64,000 bases of DNA from CADEED01 sp963711635. GTDB lineage: Bacteria; Pseudomonadota; Gammaproteobacteria; Steroidobacterales; Steroidobacteraceae. The notes beneath the pieces are model-generated. The model was given only the letters and a program-made list of their open reading frames with translations. It was not told the origin of the DNA and made no database searches. This document shows, piece after piece, positions 1 through 10,364 of this stretch (its first letter is position 1; every line of letters starts with the position of its first letter). The translations under genes and the position numbers were made by a program. The stretch covers positions 248,001 through 312,000 of the forward strand of contig CAVQEZ010000005.1 of assembly GCA_963711635.1 (NCBI GenBank). Direction: 5' to 3'.

Positions 1-360
<360 letters not shown>

Positions 361-374
361 AGCAGGTACCCAAG

Positions 375-746
375 ATGTTGCGAACGATTCTTACAATTCT
401 GCAGGTGCTCTCGGCATTCGTGATCGTGGCTTTGGTGCTGCTGCAGCGAGGCAAGGGCGCGGATGCCGGTGCGGGATTCGGTGCCGGTGCCTCCGGCACG
501 GTCTTCGGCGCTCGTGGCGCCACGACGGGGCTGTCGCGCATGACCGCGGTGTTTGCCGCGATTTTCATGATCAACAGCCTGTGCCTCACGTACTTGTTTC
601 AGCGTGATGCACGCGTTGCACCGACGTCGCTGCTCGACAAGGTGCCCGCGGGCGCGCCCGCCCCGGCGGCTGCGCCGGCACCGACGCCCATCGATCCGAA
701 TGCCGTACCGGTGCCCGCGACGCCGGCCGAGCAGCCAAAGCAGTAA
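375..746 (+). CDS. secG: Preprotein translocase subunit SecG
   Basis: A 123-residue membrane protein. An N-terminal hydrophobic segment (about residues 3-25) ends in the conserved LLQRGKGADAGAGFGAG stretch, and a second membrane segment covers about residues 53-73. A Pro/Ala-rich cytoplasmic tail follows. SecG is the small accessory subunit of the SecYEG protein-export channel in the inner membrane. The position between tpiA and a tRNA-Leu gene just ahead of nuoA matches the arrangement in many gammaproteobacteria. The ATG at 375 follows a short gap after tpiA and is the only sensible start. Confidence 0.95.
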   Translation: MLRTILTILQVLSAFVIVALVLLQRGKGADAGAGFGAGASGTVFGARGATTGLSRMTAVFAAIFMINSLCLTYLFQRDARVAPTSLLDKVPAGAPAPAAAPAPTPIDPNAVPVPATPAEQPKQ

Positions 747-769
747 GCCCTGACGTTTTTTCGCGCATC

Positions 770-854
770 GCCGACGTGGTGGAATTGGTAGACACACTAG
801 CTTGAGGGGCTAGCGGAGCGATCCGTGGGAGTTCGAGTCTCCCCGTCGGCACCA
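770..854 (+). tRNA. tRNA-Leu, anticodon GAG
   Basis: An 85-base class II tRNA. The 7-bp acceptor stem is GCCGACG paired with CGTCGGC, with discriminator A and an encoded CCA (852-854). The anticodon arm has stem CTAGC/GCTAG and loop TTGAGGG, giving GAG, which reads CUY leucine codons. A long variable arm precedes the TTCGAGT T-loop. It lies between secG and nuoA as in related genomes. Confidence 0.96.
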
Positions 855-873
855 TCACTTTCCTTATCCCTGA

Positions 874-879
874 TACAAT
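874..879 (+). promoter_or_regulatory. Possible -10 box of the nuo operon promoter
   Basis: TACAAT lies in the 94-base gap between tRNA-Leu and nuoA, about 70 bases before the nuoA ATG. No good -35 hexamer is seen 17 bases upstream, so the assignment rests on position and the -10 match only. Confidence 0.35.
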
Positions 880-948
880 CGCGCCCGAATTTTTTTGGGG
901 GGCGGCGGTCTCTCGTTGTCGAGAGGTTGCTGCCCTTTTTCACGACAC

Positions 949-1317
949 ATGCTCGCAAATTACCTGCCGGTTCTGATTTTTCTCACGGTCGCCACCGGGC
1001 TGGCGCTGCTGCTCATGAGTCTCGGCCTGATCATCGGGCGGCTGGGTGCCAAGGCGCGTGGCGACGCGCAGAAGCTCTCCCCATATGAATGCGGCTTCGA
1101 GGCATTCGAAGACAGCCGCATGAAATTCGACGTGCGCTACTACCTGGTCGCCATCCTGTTCATCGTCTTCGATCTGGAAATCGCATTCCTGTTTCCGTGG
1201 GCCGTGGTGCTCGACAGCATCGGTGTCTTCGGTCTCGTCGCCATGGGCATCTTCCTGTTCATCCTCGTGGTGGGCTTCATCTACGAGTGGAAGAAGGGAG
1301 CGCTCGAATGGGACTAG
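949..1317 (+). CDS. nuoA: NADH-quinone oxidoreductase subunit A
   Basis: A 122-residue membrane subunit of respiratory complex I. Three hydrophobic helices are visible (about residues 5-28, 62-84 and 92-112). The loop after helix 1 carries the conserved SPYECGFEAF motif, and RYYLVAILFIVFDLE begins helix 2. It forms part of the quinone-chamber roof in the proton-pumping arm. The ATG at 949 is chosen over an upstream GTG in the same frame because it gives the family N-terminus MLANYLPVL. It opens the nuo operon and overlaps nuoB by 10 bases, which suggests translational coupling. Confidence 0.96.
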   Translation: MLANYLPVLIFLTVATGLALLLMSLGLIIGRLGAKARGDAQKLSPYECGFEAFEDSRMKFDVRYYLVAILFIVFDLEIAFLFPWAVVLDSIGVFGLVAMGIFLFILVVGFIYEWKKGALEWD

Positions 1318-1823
1318 CAGACAATGCGGCTCCCGGCGACGCCTCCGTCGACGCCGGATTCGCAGAACGTGGCTTCGTGACCACGACCATCGATGCGGCC
1401 ATGAACTGGGCGCGCACCGGCTCGCTGTGGCCCATGACTTTCGGCCTGGCCTGCTGCGCGGTGGAAATGATGCACGCCGGTGCATCGCGCTACGACCTCG
1501 ATCGCTTCGGCGTGGTGTTCCGTCCCAGTCCGCGGCAGTCCGACGTCATGATCGTCGCGGGCACGCTGGTGAACAAGATGGCGCCGGCCCTGCGCAAGGT
1601 CTACGACCAGATGCCCGAGCCGCGTTGGGTCATCTCGATGGGCTCCTGCGCCAATGGCGGCGGCTACTACCACTACTCCTATGCGGTGGTGCGCGGCTGC
1701 GATCGCATCGTCCCGGTCGACGTCTACGTGCCCGGATGCCCCCCGACTGCCGAGGCGCTGCTGTACGGCATCATCCAGCTGCAGAAGAAAATCGAACGCA
1801 CCAGCTCCATTGCCAATGCCTGA
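1308..1823 (+). CDS. nuoB: NADH-quinone oxidoreductase subunit B
   Basis: A 171-residue peripheral-arm subunit that holds iron-sulfur cluster N2, the last cluster before quinone. The ligands are visible: the CC pair in GLACCAVEMM, the Cys in MGSCANGGGYYHYSY, and the Cys in VYVPGCPPTAEALLYG. The start overlaps the end of nuoA, and the stop overlaps the probable ATG of nuoC at 1816. The sequence is complete and the frame is clean. Confidence 0.97.
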   Translation: MGLADNAAPGDASVDAGFAERGFVTTTIDAAMNWARTGSLWPMTFGLACCAVEMMHAGASRYDLDRFGVVFRPSPRQSDVMIVAGTLVNKMAPALRKVYDQMPEPRWVISMGSCANGGGYYHYSYAVVRGCDRIVPVDVYVPGCPPTAEALLYGIIQLQKKIERTSSIANA

Positions 1824-2503
1824 CGTCGCAAAAATACGCCGCGCTCGCCGGCCGGGTCGAAGCGCGCCTGCCGAATTTACTGGAGCGCGCGCCGTCGCTG
1901 CCGGATGAGCTGTGCTACGAAGTGCAGCCGTCCAACATCAAGGCCGTGTGCCTGGCGTTGCGCGACGACCCGGATCTGAAGTTCGAAATCCTCATCGACC
2001 TGTCGGGAATCGACTATCTCGAGTACGGCTCGAGCGAGTGGAAGACCTTTTCGGCGACCGCGTCGGGATTCAGCCGCGGCGTTTCCAGTTCGCCTCGCAA
2101 ACCGCACGGTGGCGCACGGTTCGCGGTGGCCTATCAACTCCTGTCGGTGACGCACAACCAGCGCCTGCGGCTGCGCGCGCGCTGCGAAGACGCCGAAGAC
2201 CCCATCATCGATTCCGTGGTCGACATCTGGCCCGGCGCGAACTGGTTCGAGCGCGAGGCCTTCGACCTGTTCGGCATTCTCTTCACGGGCCATCCCGACC
2301 TGCGCCGGATCCTCACCGACTACGGCTTCATCGGGCATCCATTCCGCAAGGACTTCCCGCTGATCGGCAATGTCGAGGTGCGCTACGACGCCGACAAGCA
2401 GCGCGTGATCTACGAGCCGGTGACCATCGAGGAGCGCACGCTGGTGCCCAAGGTCATCCGCGACGACAACCGCTACGACCCGGCGCTGAAGACCCAGAAG
2501 TAA
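1816..2503 (+). CDS. nuoC: NADH-quinone oxidoreductase subunit C (start region frame-broken)
   Basis: The 30 kDa subunit of complex I, about 228 residues, separate from nuoD (many enterobacteria have a fused nuoCD). The family signature WYERE-DLFGI appears as NWFEREAFDLFGILFTGHPDL, followed by RRILTDYGFIGHPFRKDFPL. The main frame has no ATG at its 5' end. The ATG at 1816 overlaps the nuoB stop and would start a good N-terminus (MPDVAK-YAALAGRVEARL) if one A of the five-A run at 1830-1834 were extra. Other starts, such as a rare CTG in the main frame, are possible. The stop overlaps the nuoD ATG (TAATG). Confidence 0.88.
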
Positions 2504-3756
2504 TGAACGAGATCCGCAACTACACGATGAACTTCGGCCCGCAGCACCCCGCCGCGCACGGCGTGTTGCGCCTGGTGCTGGAGATGGACGGCGAAGTCAT
2601 CCAGAAGGCCGATCCGCACATCGGCCTGTTGCACCGGGGCACCGAGAAGCTCGCCGAGTCGAAGCCTTTCAACCAGTCCATCGGCTACATGGACCGGCTC
2701 GACTACGTGTCGATGATGTGCAACGAGCACGCCTATGTCATGGCCATCGAGCGCCTGCTCGGTGTGACCGTGCCGGTACGCGCGCAGTACATCCGCGTGA
2801 TGTTCGACGAGATCACGCGCGTGCTGAATCACCTGATGTGGCTGGGCGCGCATGCGCTCGACATCGGCGCGATGACCGTGTTCCTGCTGGCGTTCAAGGA
2901 ACGCGAAGACCTCATGGACTGCTACGAGGCGGTTTCGGGCACGCGCATGCATGCCACTTACTATCGCCCGGGCGGCGTCTATCGCGACCTGCCGGACTCG
3001 ATGCCGAAGTACCAGGTCTCGAAGTGGCGCTCGCAGAAGAATGCCGACCGCATGAACGCGGCGCGCGGCGGTTCGCTGCTGGATTTCATCCAGGAGTTCG
3101 TGCTGCGCTTCCCCAAGGCCATCGACGAATACGAGACGCTGCTGACGGACAACCGCATCTGGAAGCAGCGCACCGTGAACATCGGCGTGGTCACGCCGGA
3201 GCGTGCCAAGGCGCTGGGATTCACCGGCCCGATGCTGCGCGGCTCGGGCATCGTCTGGGACCTGCGCAAGCAACAGCCTTACGAGGTCTACGCGGAGCTC
3301 GACTTCGACATCCCGGTGGGCGTGAACGGCGATTGCTACGACCGCTACCTGGTGCGCATCGAAGAGCTGCGCCAGAGCGTGCGCCTCATCCAGCAATGCC
3401 TGGACTGGCTGCGCAAGAACCCCGGCCCGGTCATGATCGACGATCGCAAGGTGCGTCCGCCGCGCCGTGAAGAGATGAAGGGCGACATGGAATCGCTGAT
3501 TCACCATTTCAAACTATTCACCGAGGGCTACTCGGTACCCGAGGGCGAGACCTACGCCGCGGTCGAGGCGCCGAAGGGCGAGTTCGGCATTTACCTGATT
3601 TCGGATGGCGCCAACAAACCGTATCGCCTGAAGTGCCGTGCGCCGGGCTTCGCGCACCTGTCGGCACTCGAGGAAATGTCTAAAGGTCACATGCTGGCCG
3701 ACGTGGTCGCGGTGATCGGTACGCAGGACATCGTGTTCGGAGAGGTGGATCGATGA
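2503..3756 (+). CDS. nuoD: NADH-quinone oxidoreductase subunit D
   Basis: A 417-residue subunit of the complex I quinone module, related to the large subunit of NiFe hydrogenases. It begins with NYTMNFGPQHPAAHGVLRL, which contains the HPAAHG quinone-site loop, followed by PHIGLLHRGTEKL. It ends with a conserved tail (DVVAVIGTQDIVFGEVDR). With NuoB it forms the quinone pocket. The start overlaps the nuoC stop and the end overlaps nuoE by four bases (ATGA), typical of tightly coupled translation. The frame is clean. Confidence 0.97.
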   Translation: MNEIRNYTMNFGPQHPAAHGVLRLVLEMDGEVIQKADPHIGLLHRGTEKLAESKPFNQSIGYMDRLDYVSMMCNEHAYVMAIERLLGVTVPVRAQYIRVMFDEITRVLNHLMWLGAHALDIGAMTVFLLAFKEREDLMDCYEAVSGTRMHATYYRPGGVYRDLPDSMPKYQVSKWRSQKNADRMNAARGGSLLDFIQEFVLRFPKAIDEYETLLTDNRIWKQRTVNIGVVTPERAKALGFTGPMLRGSGIVWDLRKQQPYEVYAELDFDIPVGVNGDCYDRYLVRIEELRQSVRLIQQCLDWLRKNPGPVMIDDRKVRPPRREEMKGDMESLIHHFKLFTEGYSVPEGETYAAVEAPKGEFGIYLISDGANKPYRLKCRAPGFAHLSALEEMSKGHMLADVVAVIGTQDIVFGEVDR

Positions 3757-4295
3757 CGCACGTGGTGAGGACGGCGGACGGCGGCAGCTTCGAGCCCGGC
3801 ATGGGCGAGCAGGGGCGCGTGCTCAGCGAGCACACGCGTCACGAGATCGACGAGTGGATCGGCCGCTTCCCCACCGGCAAGCAGCGCTCCGCGGTGCTGT
3901 CGGCGCTGCGCTTCGCCCAGGAACAGAACAACGGCTATCTCACGCCGGAGTTCATGGACGGAGTGGCCGAGTACCTGAAACTTCCGCCCGTACAGGTGTA
4001 CGAGGTCGCGACGTTCTACTCGATGTTCGAGACGCATCCCTGCGGCCGGCACCACGTCAGCATCTGCACCAACATCAGTTGCATGCTGAACGGCGCCGAG
4101 GACCTGGTGGCGCATTGCGAGAAGAAGCTCGGCATCAAGCTCGGCGAGAGCACGCCCGACGGGCGCATCTTCCTCAAGAACGAAGAGGAATGCCTCGCGG
4201 CCTGCACCGGCGCGCCGATGATGATGGTCGATCACGTTTTCCACGAGTACCTGACACCCGAAAAGGTGGACAAGGTGCTCGATGAGCTGAAGTAG
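3753..4295 (+). CDS. nuoE: NADH-quinone oxidoreductase subunit E
   Basis: A 180-residue thioredoxin-fold subunit that binds the [2Fe-2S] cluster N1a next to FMN in the NADH-oxidising tip of complex I. The four ligands appear as ICTNISCMLNGAEDL (two Cys) and EECLAACTGAPMMMVD (two Cys). The N-terminal helical bundle includes ATFYSMFETHPCGRHHV. Overlapping the nuoD stop and ending eight bases before nuoF, it is clearly part of the operon. Confidence 0.96.
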   Translation: MTHVVRTADGGSFEPGMGEQGRVLSEHTRHEIDEWIGRFPTGKQRSAVLSALRFAQEQNNGYLTPEFMDGVAEYLKLPPVQVYEVATFYSMFETHPCGRHHVSICTNISCMLNGAEDLVAHCEKKLGIKLGESTPDGRIFLKNEEECLAACTGAPMMMVDHVFHEYLTPEKVDKVLDELK

Positions 4296-4303
4296 GTAGA
4301 TAG

Positions 4304-5625
<1,322 letters not shown>

Positions 5626-5629
<4 letters not shown>

Positions 5630-7846
5630 GCGCGGCGCCTCCCGTTACCCCTGCCGCTCCGCCCAGCGATGTGGTCAACGTCGAGGTCGACGGCAAGGCG
5701 GCCCAGGGCAAGAAGGGCCAGATGATCATCCACGTCACGGACGCGCAGAACGCGTACGTGCCGCGCTTCTGTTACCACGACAAACTACCCATCGCGGCCA
5801 ATTGCCGCATGTGCCTCGTCGAAGTGGAGAAGGCGCCGAAGCCGCTGCCGGCCTGCGCCACTCCGATTACCGAAGGCATGAAGATCTTCACCAAGTCGCC
5901 GAAGGCCATCGGGGCCCAGAAGGCGACCATGGAATTCCTGCTGATCAACCATCCGCTCGACTGCCCGATCTGCGATCAGGGCGGCGAGTGCGAGCTGCAG
6001 GATCTGGCCATGGGCTTCGGGCGCGACATCTCGCGCTTCAACGAGCGCAAGCGCGTGGTGAAGGACAAGGATCTCGGTCCGCTGGTATCCACCGACATGA
6101 CGCGCTGCATCCACTGCACGCGCTGCGTGCGCTTCACCTCCGAGATCGCCGGCTTCCAGGAGCTCGGCACCACGGGGCGTGGCGAGGACATGGAGATCGG
6201 CACGTACATCGAACGCGCCGTCGAGCACGAGCTCTCGGGCAACATCATCGACCTGTGCCCGGTGGGCGCGCTGAATTCCAAGCCGTTCCGCTACCGCGCG
6301 CGCTCCTGGGAAATGACCCAGGCCGCGCTGGTGTCCCCGCATGACGGCGTGGGCACGAATATCTTCGGGCATGTGCTGCGCGGGCGCCTGATGCGCGTCG
6401 TGCCGCGTACCAACGAAGCCGTCAACGAAACCTGGATCGCCGACCGCGATCGCTACAGCTACGAAGGCATCTACAGCGCCGACCGCGTCGAGGCACCCAT
6501 GGTGCGCGAAGGTGGCGAGTGGAAACGCGTCTCCTGGGAAGTCGCGCTCGAGACCGCGGCGCGCGGATTGCAGGCGGCCGGTGCCGGGCTCGCCACGCTG
6601 GCGAGCGCCTCGGCCACAGTGGAAGAGCTCTATCTACTGTCGCGCCTGACGCGCGCGCTGGGCTCGAACAACATCGATCACCGCCTGCGCCAGGCGGACT
6701 TCCGCGACCAGGCCGCGGACCCGGCGGCGCCGGGCCTCGGCGGGCTCAGCATCGAGGGCATCGACCAGCTGGACGCGTTGCTCGTGGTGGGATCGAACCT
6801 GCGCCGCGAAGCGCCGGTGCTGGCGCATCGCGTGCGCAAGGCGGCGAAGCGCGGGGCCAAGGTGGCCTTCGTGAATCCGGCCCGCTTCGACTACCTGTTC
6901 CCGGTATCGGCCTATCTCGAGTCGGGCCCCGCAAAGCAGCTCGGCGATCTCGCCGCCGTCTATGCGGCCGTGCTCGATGGCGCAGCGGCGCCTGCGCACC
7001 TGGCCCCGCTGGTGGCCAGCGCCGAGGTCAACACCGCGCATCGCAGCATCGCCGCTGCCCTCAAGGCGGGTGCGAAGCGCGCCATCTGGCTGGGCGCGCT
7101 GGCACTGCGCCATCCGGCCTATGCCGATCTGCGCGCCGTGGCCGCGGGTCTCGCGGCCGCCACCGGAGCCGCGCTGGGCACGCTGGCCGAAGGCGGCAAT
7201 GCCGCGGGCGCGTATCTCGCGGGCGCGATTCCACACCGCGATCCGGGCGGCATCGTGTCCGCGACCCCCGGCAAGAACGCACGCGACATGCTCGCGGCAC
7301 CGCACCAAGGCCTATCTACTGTTCGGCGGCACCGAGCCCTGGGCCGACGGACTGGGCGTGGAAGCCCTGCGCACCCTGGGCAGCGCGTCGTTCGTGGTCG
7401 CCGCCACTCCGTTTGCGGATGAGACGCTGAAGTCGGTGGCGCACGTGCTGCTGCCGATTTCGACTTTCGTCGAGACCTCGGGCACCTACGTGAATCTCGA
7501 AGGCCTGTGGCAGAGCTTTGCCGGCGCGGCCAAGCCGCTGGGCGAAGCGCGCCCGGGCTGGAAGGTGCTGCGCGTGCTGGGCAATCTGGCCCAGGTCAGT
7601 GACTTCGACTACCAGTCCTCGGAGGAGGTGCGCGAGGAACTGCGCGCGCGTTGCGCGGACATCGCGGCCGCGTCCTACCAGGGGACGCACCAGCCGGTGC
7701 TGTCGAAGAATGCAGCCGCGAGCGAGTTGCGCGTGCTCGATGTGCCCATGTACGCGGTGGACGCCGTGCTGCGGCGCGCGCCGTCCCTGCAGCGCACTCG
7801 CGAAGGCAAGAGCGCCGCCGTGGTCTACGGGAGTTCGGGCGCATGA
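5626..7846 (+). CDS. nuoG: NADH-quinone oxidoreductase subunit G (one frame break near 7303)
   Basis: About 739 residues. The N-terminus holds the [2Fe-2S] ligands (FCYHDKLPIAANCRMC), then a [4Fe-4S] site HPLDCPICDQGGEC, then CIHCTRCVRF and CPVGAL. The molybdopterin-oxidoreductase-like C-terminal half is degenerate, as usual. The frame changes by +1 at about 7303: after MLAAP the codon CCG is followed by an extra C, and translation continues as TKAYLLFGGTEPWADG. Both halves align with the family, so one base is surplus and the gene is functional in all likelihood. CCG and CCC both encode Pro. Confidence 0.94.
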
Positions 7847-8925
7847 ACTACCTGCTGCAGCAATGGCAGGCGCTGCCCGACTGGGCGCGTTCCACCGCGT
7901 GGATCCTGGTCGTCACCGTGACACTGATCCTCTCCGTGGCGTTCACCACGCTGTGGGAGCGCAAGGTCATTGGCTGGATGCAGCTGCGCCGGGGCCCGAA
8001 CCGTGTGGGCAGCATCTTCGGTTTCCTGCCCGGCATCTTTCAGCCCTTCGCCGACGTCATCAAGCTGCTGATCAAGGAAGTGATCATTCCGGCCGAGTCG
8101 AACAAGGTGTTGTTCAGGCTTGCGCCCATGATCACGCTGATCCCGGCGTTCGCCATCTGGGCGGTGATCCCGCTGGACCCGAACCTGGTGATCGCCGACG
8201 TCAACGCGGGACTGCTGTACGTGCTCGCGCTCACCTCGGTGGGCGTGTACGGCGTGATCCTCGCCGGCTGGGCATCCAACTCCAAGTACGCCTTCCTCGG
8301 CGCCATGCGCTCGGCGGCGCAGATCGTGGCCTACGAAATCGCCATGGGCTTCGCGCTGGTGGGCGTCATCATGGCCGCGGGTAGTTTGAATCTCGGCGAC
8401 ATCGTCAGGGCACAGCAGGGCGGGTTGGTGGCGTGGAACTGGTTCTGGCTGTTCCCGCTGTTCGTCGTGTACTTCATTTCGGGCGTGGCGGAGACCAATC
8501 GCGCGCCGTTCGACGTGGCGGAAGGCGAGTCGGAGATCGTTGCCGGCTTCCACGTCGAGTATTCGGGCATCGGCTTCGCGCTGTTCTTCCTGGCCGAATA
8601 CGCCAACATGATCCTGATCTCGACGCTGACCGCGGTCTTCTTCTTCGGCGGCTGGTTGAGCCCGTTCGACGGCTATCTACCGCCGGATGCCGCGATCCGC
8701 GACGTGCCGTTCGTGGGCGCGGTGCTCGGCGACGGATTCCACTGGCTGTTCCTGAAGCTCTTCCTGTTCCTGTTCTGTTTCCTCTGGTTCCGCGCCACGT
8801 TCCCGCGCTACCGCTACGACCAGATCATGCGTCTCGGCTGGAAGATCCTGATTCCGGTGACCATCGTCTGGATCGCGGTTGAAGGCGTGCTGGCATACCT
8901 GAAGGTTGGACCCTGGAGCCATTAG
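7843..8925 (+). CDS. nuoH: NADH-quinone oxidoreductase subunit H
   Basis: A 360-residue membrane subunit with about eight helices that anchors the peripheral arm and forms part of the quinone tunnel. Signature stretches are WERKVIGWMQLRRGPNRVG near the N-terminus, AQIVAYEIAMGFAL, and AETNRAPFDVAEGESEIVAG, whose loop contacts the quinone site. The start overlaps the nuoG stop (ATGA). nuoI begins two bases after its TAG. The frame is clean and the length is normal. Confidence 0.97.
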   Translation: MNYLLQQWQALPDWARSTAWILVVTVTLILSVAFTTLWERKVIGWMQLRRGPNRVGSIFGFLPGIFQPFADVIKLLIKEVIIPAESNKVLFRLAPMITLIPAFAIWAVIPLDPNLVIADVNAGLLYVLALTSVGVYGVILAGWASNSKYAFLGAMRSAAQIVAYEIAMGFALVGVIMAAGSLNLGDIVRAQQGGLVAWNWFWLFPLFVVYFISGVAETNRAPFDVAEGESEIVAGFHVEYSGIGFALFFLAEYANMILISTLTAVFFFGGWLSPFDGYLPPDAAIRDVPFVGAVLGDGFHWLFLKLFLFLFCFLWFRATFPRYRYDQIMRLGWKILIPVTIVWIAVEGVLAYLKVGPWSH

Positions 8926-8927
8926 CC

Positions 8928-9407
8928 ATGCGTAGCATCATCAAGACTTTCGCCCTGTGGGAGCTCCTCAAGGGACTCAGCGTGACCATCCGGACGTTCT
9001 TCCGTCCCAAGGTCACGATCAACTATCCCGAAGAGAAGACGCCGCAGTCGCCGCGCTTCCGCGGGCTGCACGCGCTGCGCCGCTATCCGAACGGCGAAGA
9101 GCGCTGCATCGCCTGCAAGCTGTGCGAGGCCGTGTGTCCGGCGCTGGCCATCACCATCGAGTCGGATGTCGCGGCTGACGGCACACGCCGCACCACGCGC
9201 TACGACATCGACCTGTTCAAATGCATCTACTGCGGCTTCTGCGAGGAAGCGTGCCCCGTGGATGCGATCGTCGAGACGCGCATCCACGAGTACCACATGG
9301 AGCATCGCGGCGAGAACATCATGACCAAGGACAAGCTGCTCGCCGTCGGCGAGCGATATGACGCGTTGATCTCGGCCGACAAGGCCGCCGACGCGGCCTA
9401 CCGGTAA
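8928..9407 (+). CDS. nuoI: NADH-quinone oxidoreductase subunit I
   Basis: A 159-residue ferredoxin-like subunit that carries two [4Fe-4S] clusters (N6a and N6b) on the path to N2. The two CxxCxxCxxxCP motifs are CIACKLCEAVCPALAI and CIYCGFCEEACPVDAI. An amphipathic N-terminal helix docks on the membrane arm. It follows nuoH by two bases and precedes the TTG-started nuoJ by 12 bases. Confidence 0.97.
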   Translation: MRSIIKTFALWELLKGLSVTIRTFFRPKVTINYPEEKTPQSPRFRGLHALRRYPNGEERCIACKLCEAVCPALAITIESDVAADGTRRTTRYDIDLFKCIYCGFCEEACPVDAIVETRIHEYHMEHRGENIMTKDKLLAVGERYDALISADKAADAAYR

Positions 9408-9419
9408 GGGAGCCAGGGT

Positions 9420-10058
9420 TTGTTAGTCGAAGTCCTCTTCTGGATCTTTGCGTCGGTGCTCGCGGTCTCGGCGCTGGCCATGATCACCGTGAACAACCCG
9501 GTGCACTCGGCGCTGCTGCTGGTGCTGTGTTTCTTCACCAGCGCGGCCATCTGGCTGCTGATCGAGGCCGAGTTCCTCGCCGTGGTGCTGATCCTCGTCT
9601 ACGTCGGCGCGGTCATGGTGCTGTTCCTGTTCGTGGTCATGATGCTGGACATCAACATCGAACAAGTGCGCGCGCGCGTCACGCGCTACGCGCTGTTCGG
9701 CGGCGTCGTGGCCGGCGTGGTGGTGTTCGAGATCGTGAGCGTGGTGTGGACCCGCAGCCTGGGCGTGGACGTGACCACGGGTGCGCAGGCGCAGCCCGCG
9801 ACGTACAGCAACACCGCCGAGCTCGGCAAGCTGCTGTACACCGAGTACGTCTATCCGTTCGAGCTTGCCGCCGTGTTGCTGCTCATCGCGATCGTTGCAG
9901 CCATCTCACTGACGATGCGCAAGCGCGCGGGCCTCAAGCAGCAGAACGTTTCCATGCAGGTGGCGGTGCGACGCGAGGATCGCGTGCGCATCGTCAAGGT
10001 CGCCGCGGAGAAGCCGACGCCGACTGCTGAACCGCCCGCAGGGGAGAAGGGCCCATGA
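9420..10058 (+). CDS. nuoJ: NADH-quinone oxidoreductase subunit J
   Basis: A 212-residue subunit with five membrane helices; the third holds the conserved EAEFLAVVLILVYVGAVMVL stretch with its pi-bulge YVGA. The C-terminal ~45 residues after the last helix are polar and variable. The start is TTG at 9420, preceded by a GGGAGCCAGGG purine stretch; no ATG is placed better. The stop overlaps the ATG of nuoK (ATGA). It acts in coupling between the quinone chamber and the antiporter-like subunits. Confidence 0.95.
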   Translation: MLVEVLFWIFASVLAVSALAMITVNNPVHSALLLVLCFFTSAAIWLLIEAEFLAVVLILVYVGAVMVLFLFVVMMLDINIEQVRARVTRYALFGGVVAGVVVFEIVSVVWTRSLGVDVTTGAQAQPATYSNTAELGKLLYTEYVYPFELAAVLLLIAIVAAISLTMRKRAGLKQQNVSMQVAVRREDRVRIVKVAAEKPTPTAEPPAGEKGP

Positions 10059-10360
10059 TCCCGCTCAACTGGCTGCTGATCGTCTCGAGCGTGCTGTTTG
10101 CCATTTCGGTGGCGGGCATGTTCATCAATCGCAAGAACCTGATCCTGCTGCTGATGTGCGTGGAGCTGCTGCTGCTCGCGGTCAATTTCAACTTCGTGGC
10201 GTTCTCGCGCTACCTCGGTGACATCCACGGACAGATCTTCGTGTTCTTCGTGCTGACGGTGGCCGCGGCCGAGTCCGCCATCGGCCTCGCCATTCTCGTG
10301 GTGCTGTTCCGCGAGCGGCGCAGCATCAACGTCGAAGACCTGAGCACCCTGAAGGGCTGA
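10055..10360 (+). CDS. nuoK: NADH-quinone oxidoreductase subunit K
   Basis: A 101-residue, three-helix membrane subunit related to MrpC. Buried acidic residues important for proton transfer are visible in LLLMCVELLLLAVN (helix 2) and in VAAAESAIGLAILV (helix 3). The start overlaps nuoJ by four bases and the stop is followed by the GTG start of nuoL after four bases. Length and composition are typical. Confidence 0.96.
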   Translation: MIPLNWLLIVSSVLFAISVAGMFINRKNLILLLMCVELLLLAVNFNFVAFSRYLGDIHGQIFVFFVLTVAAAESAIGLAILVVLFRERRSINVEDLSTLKG

Positions 10361-10364
10361 GCGC

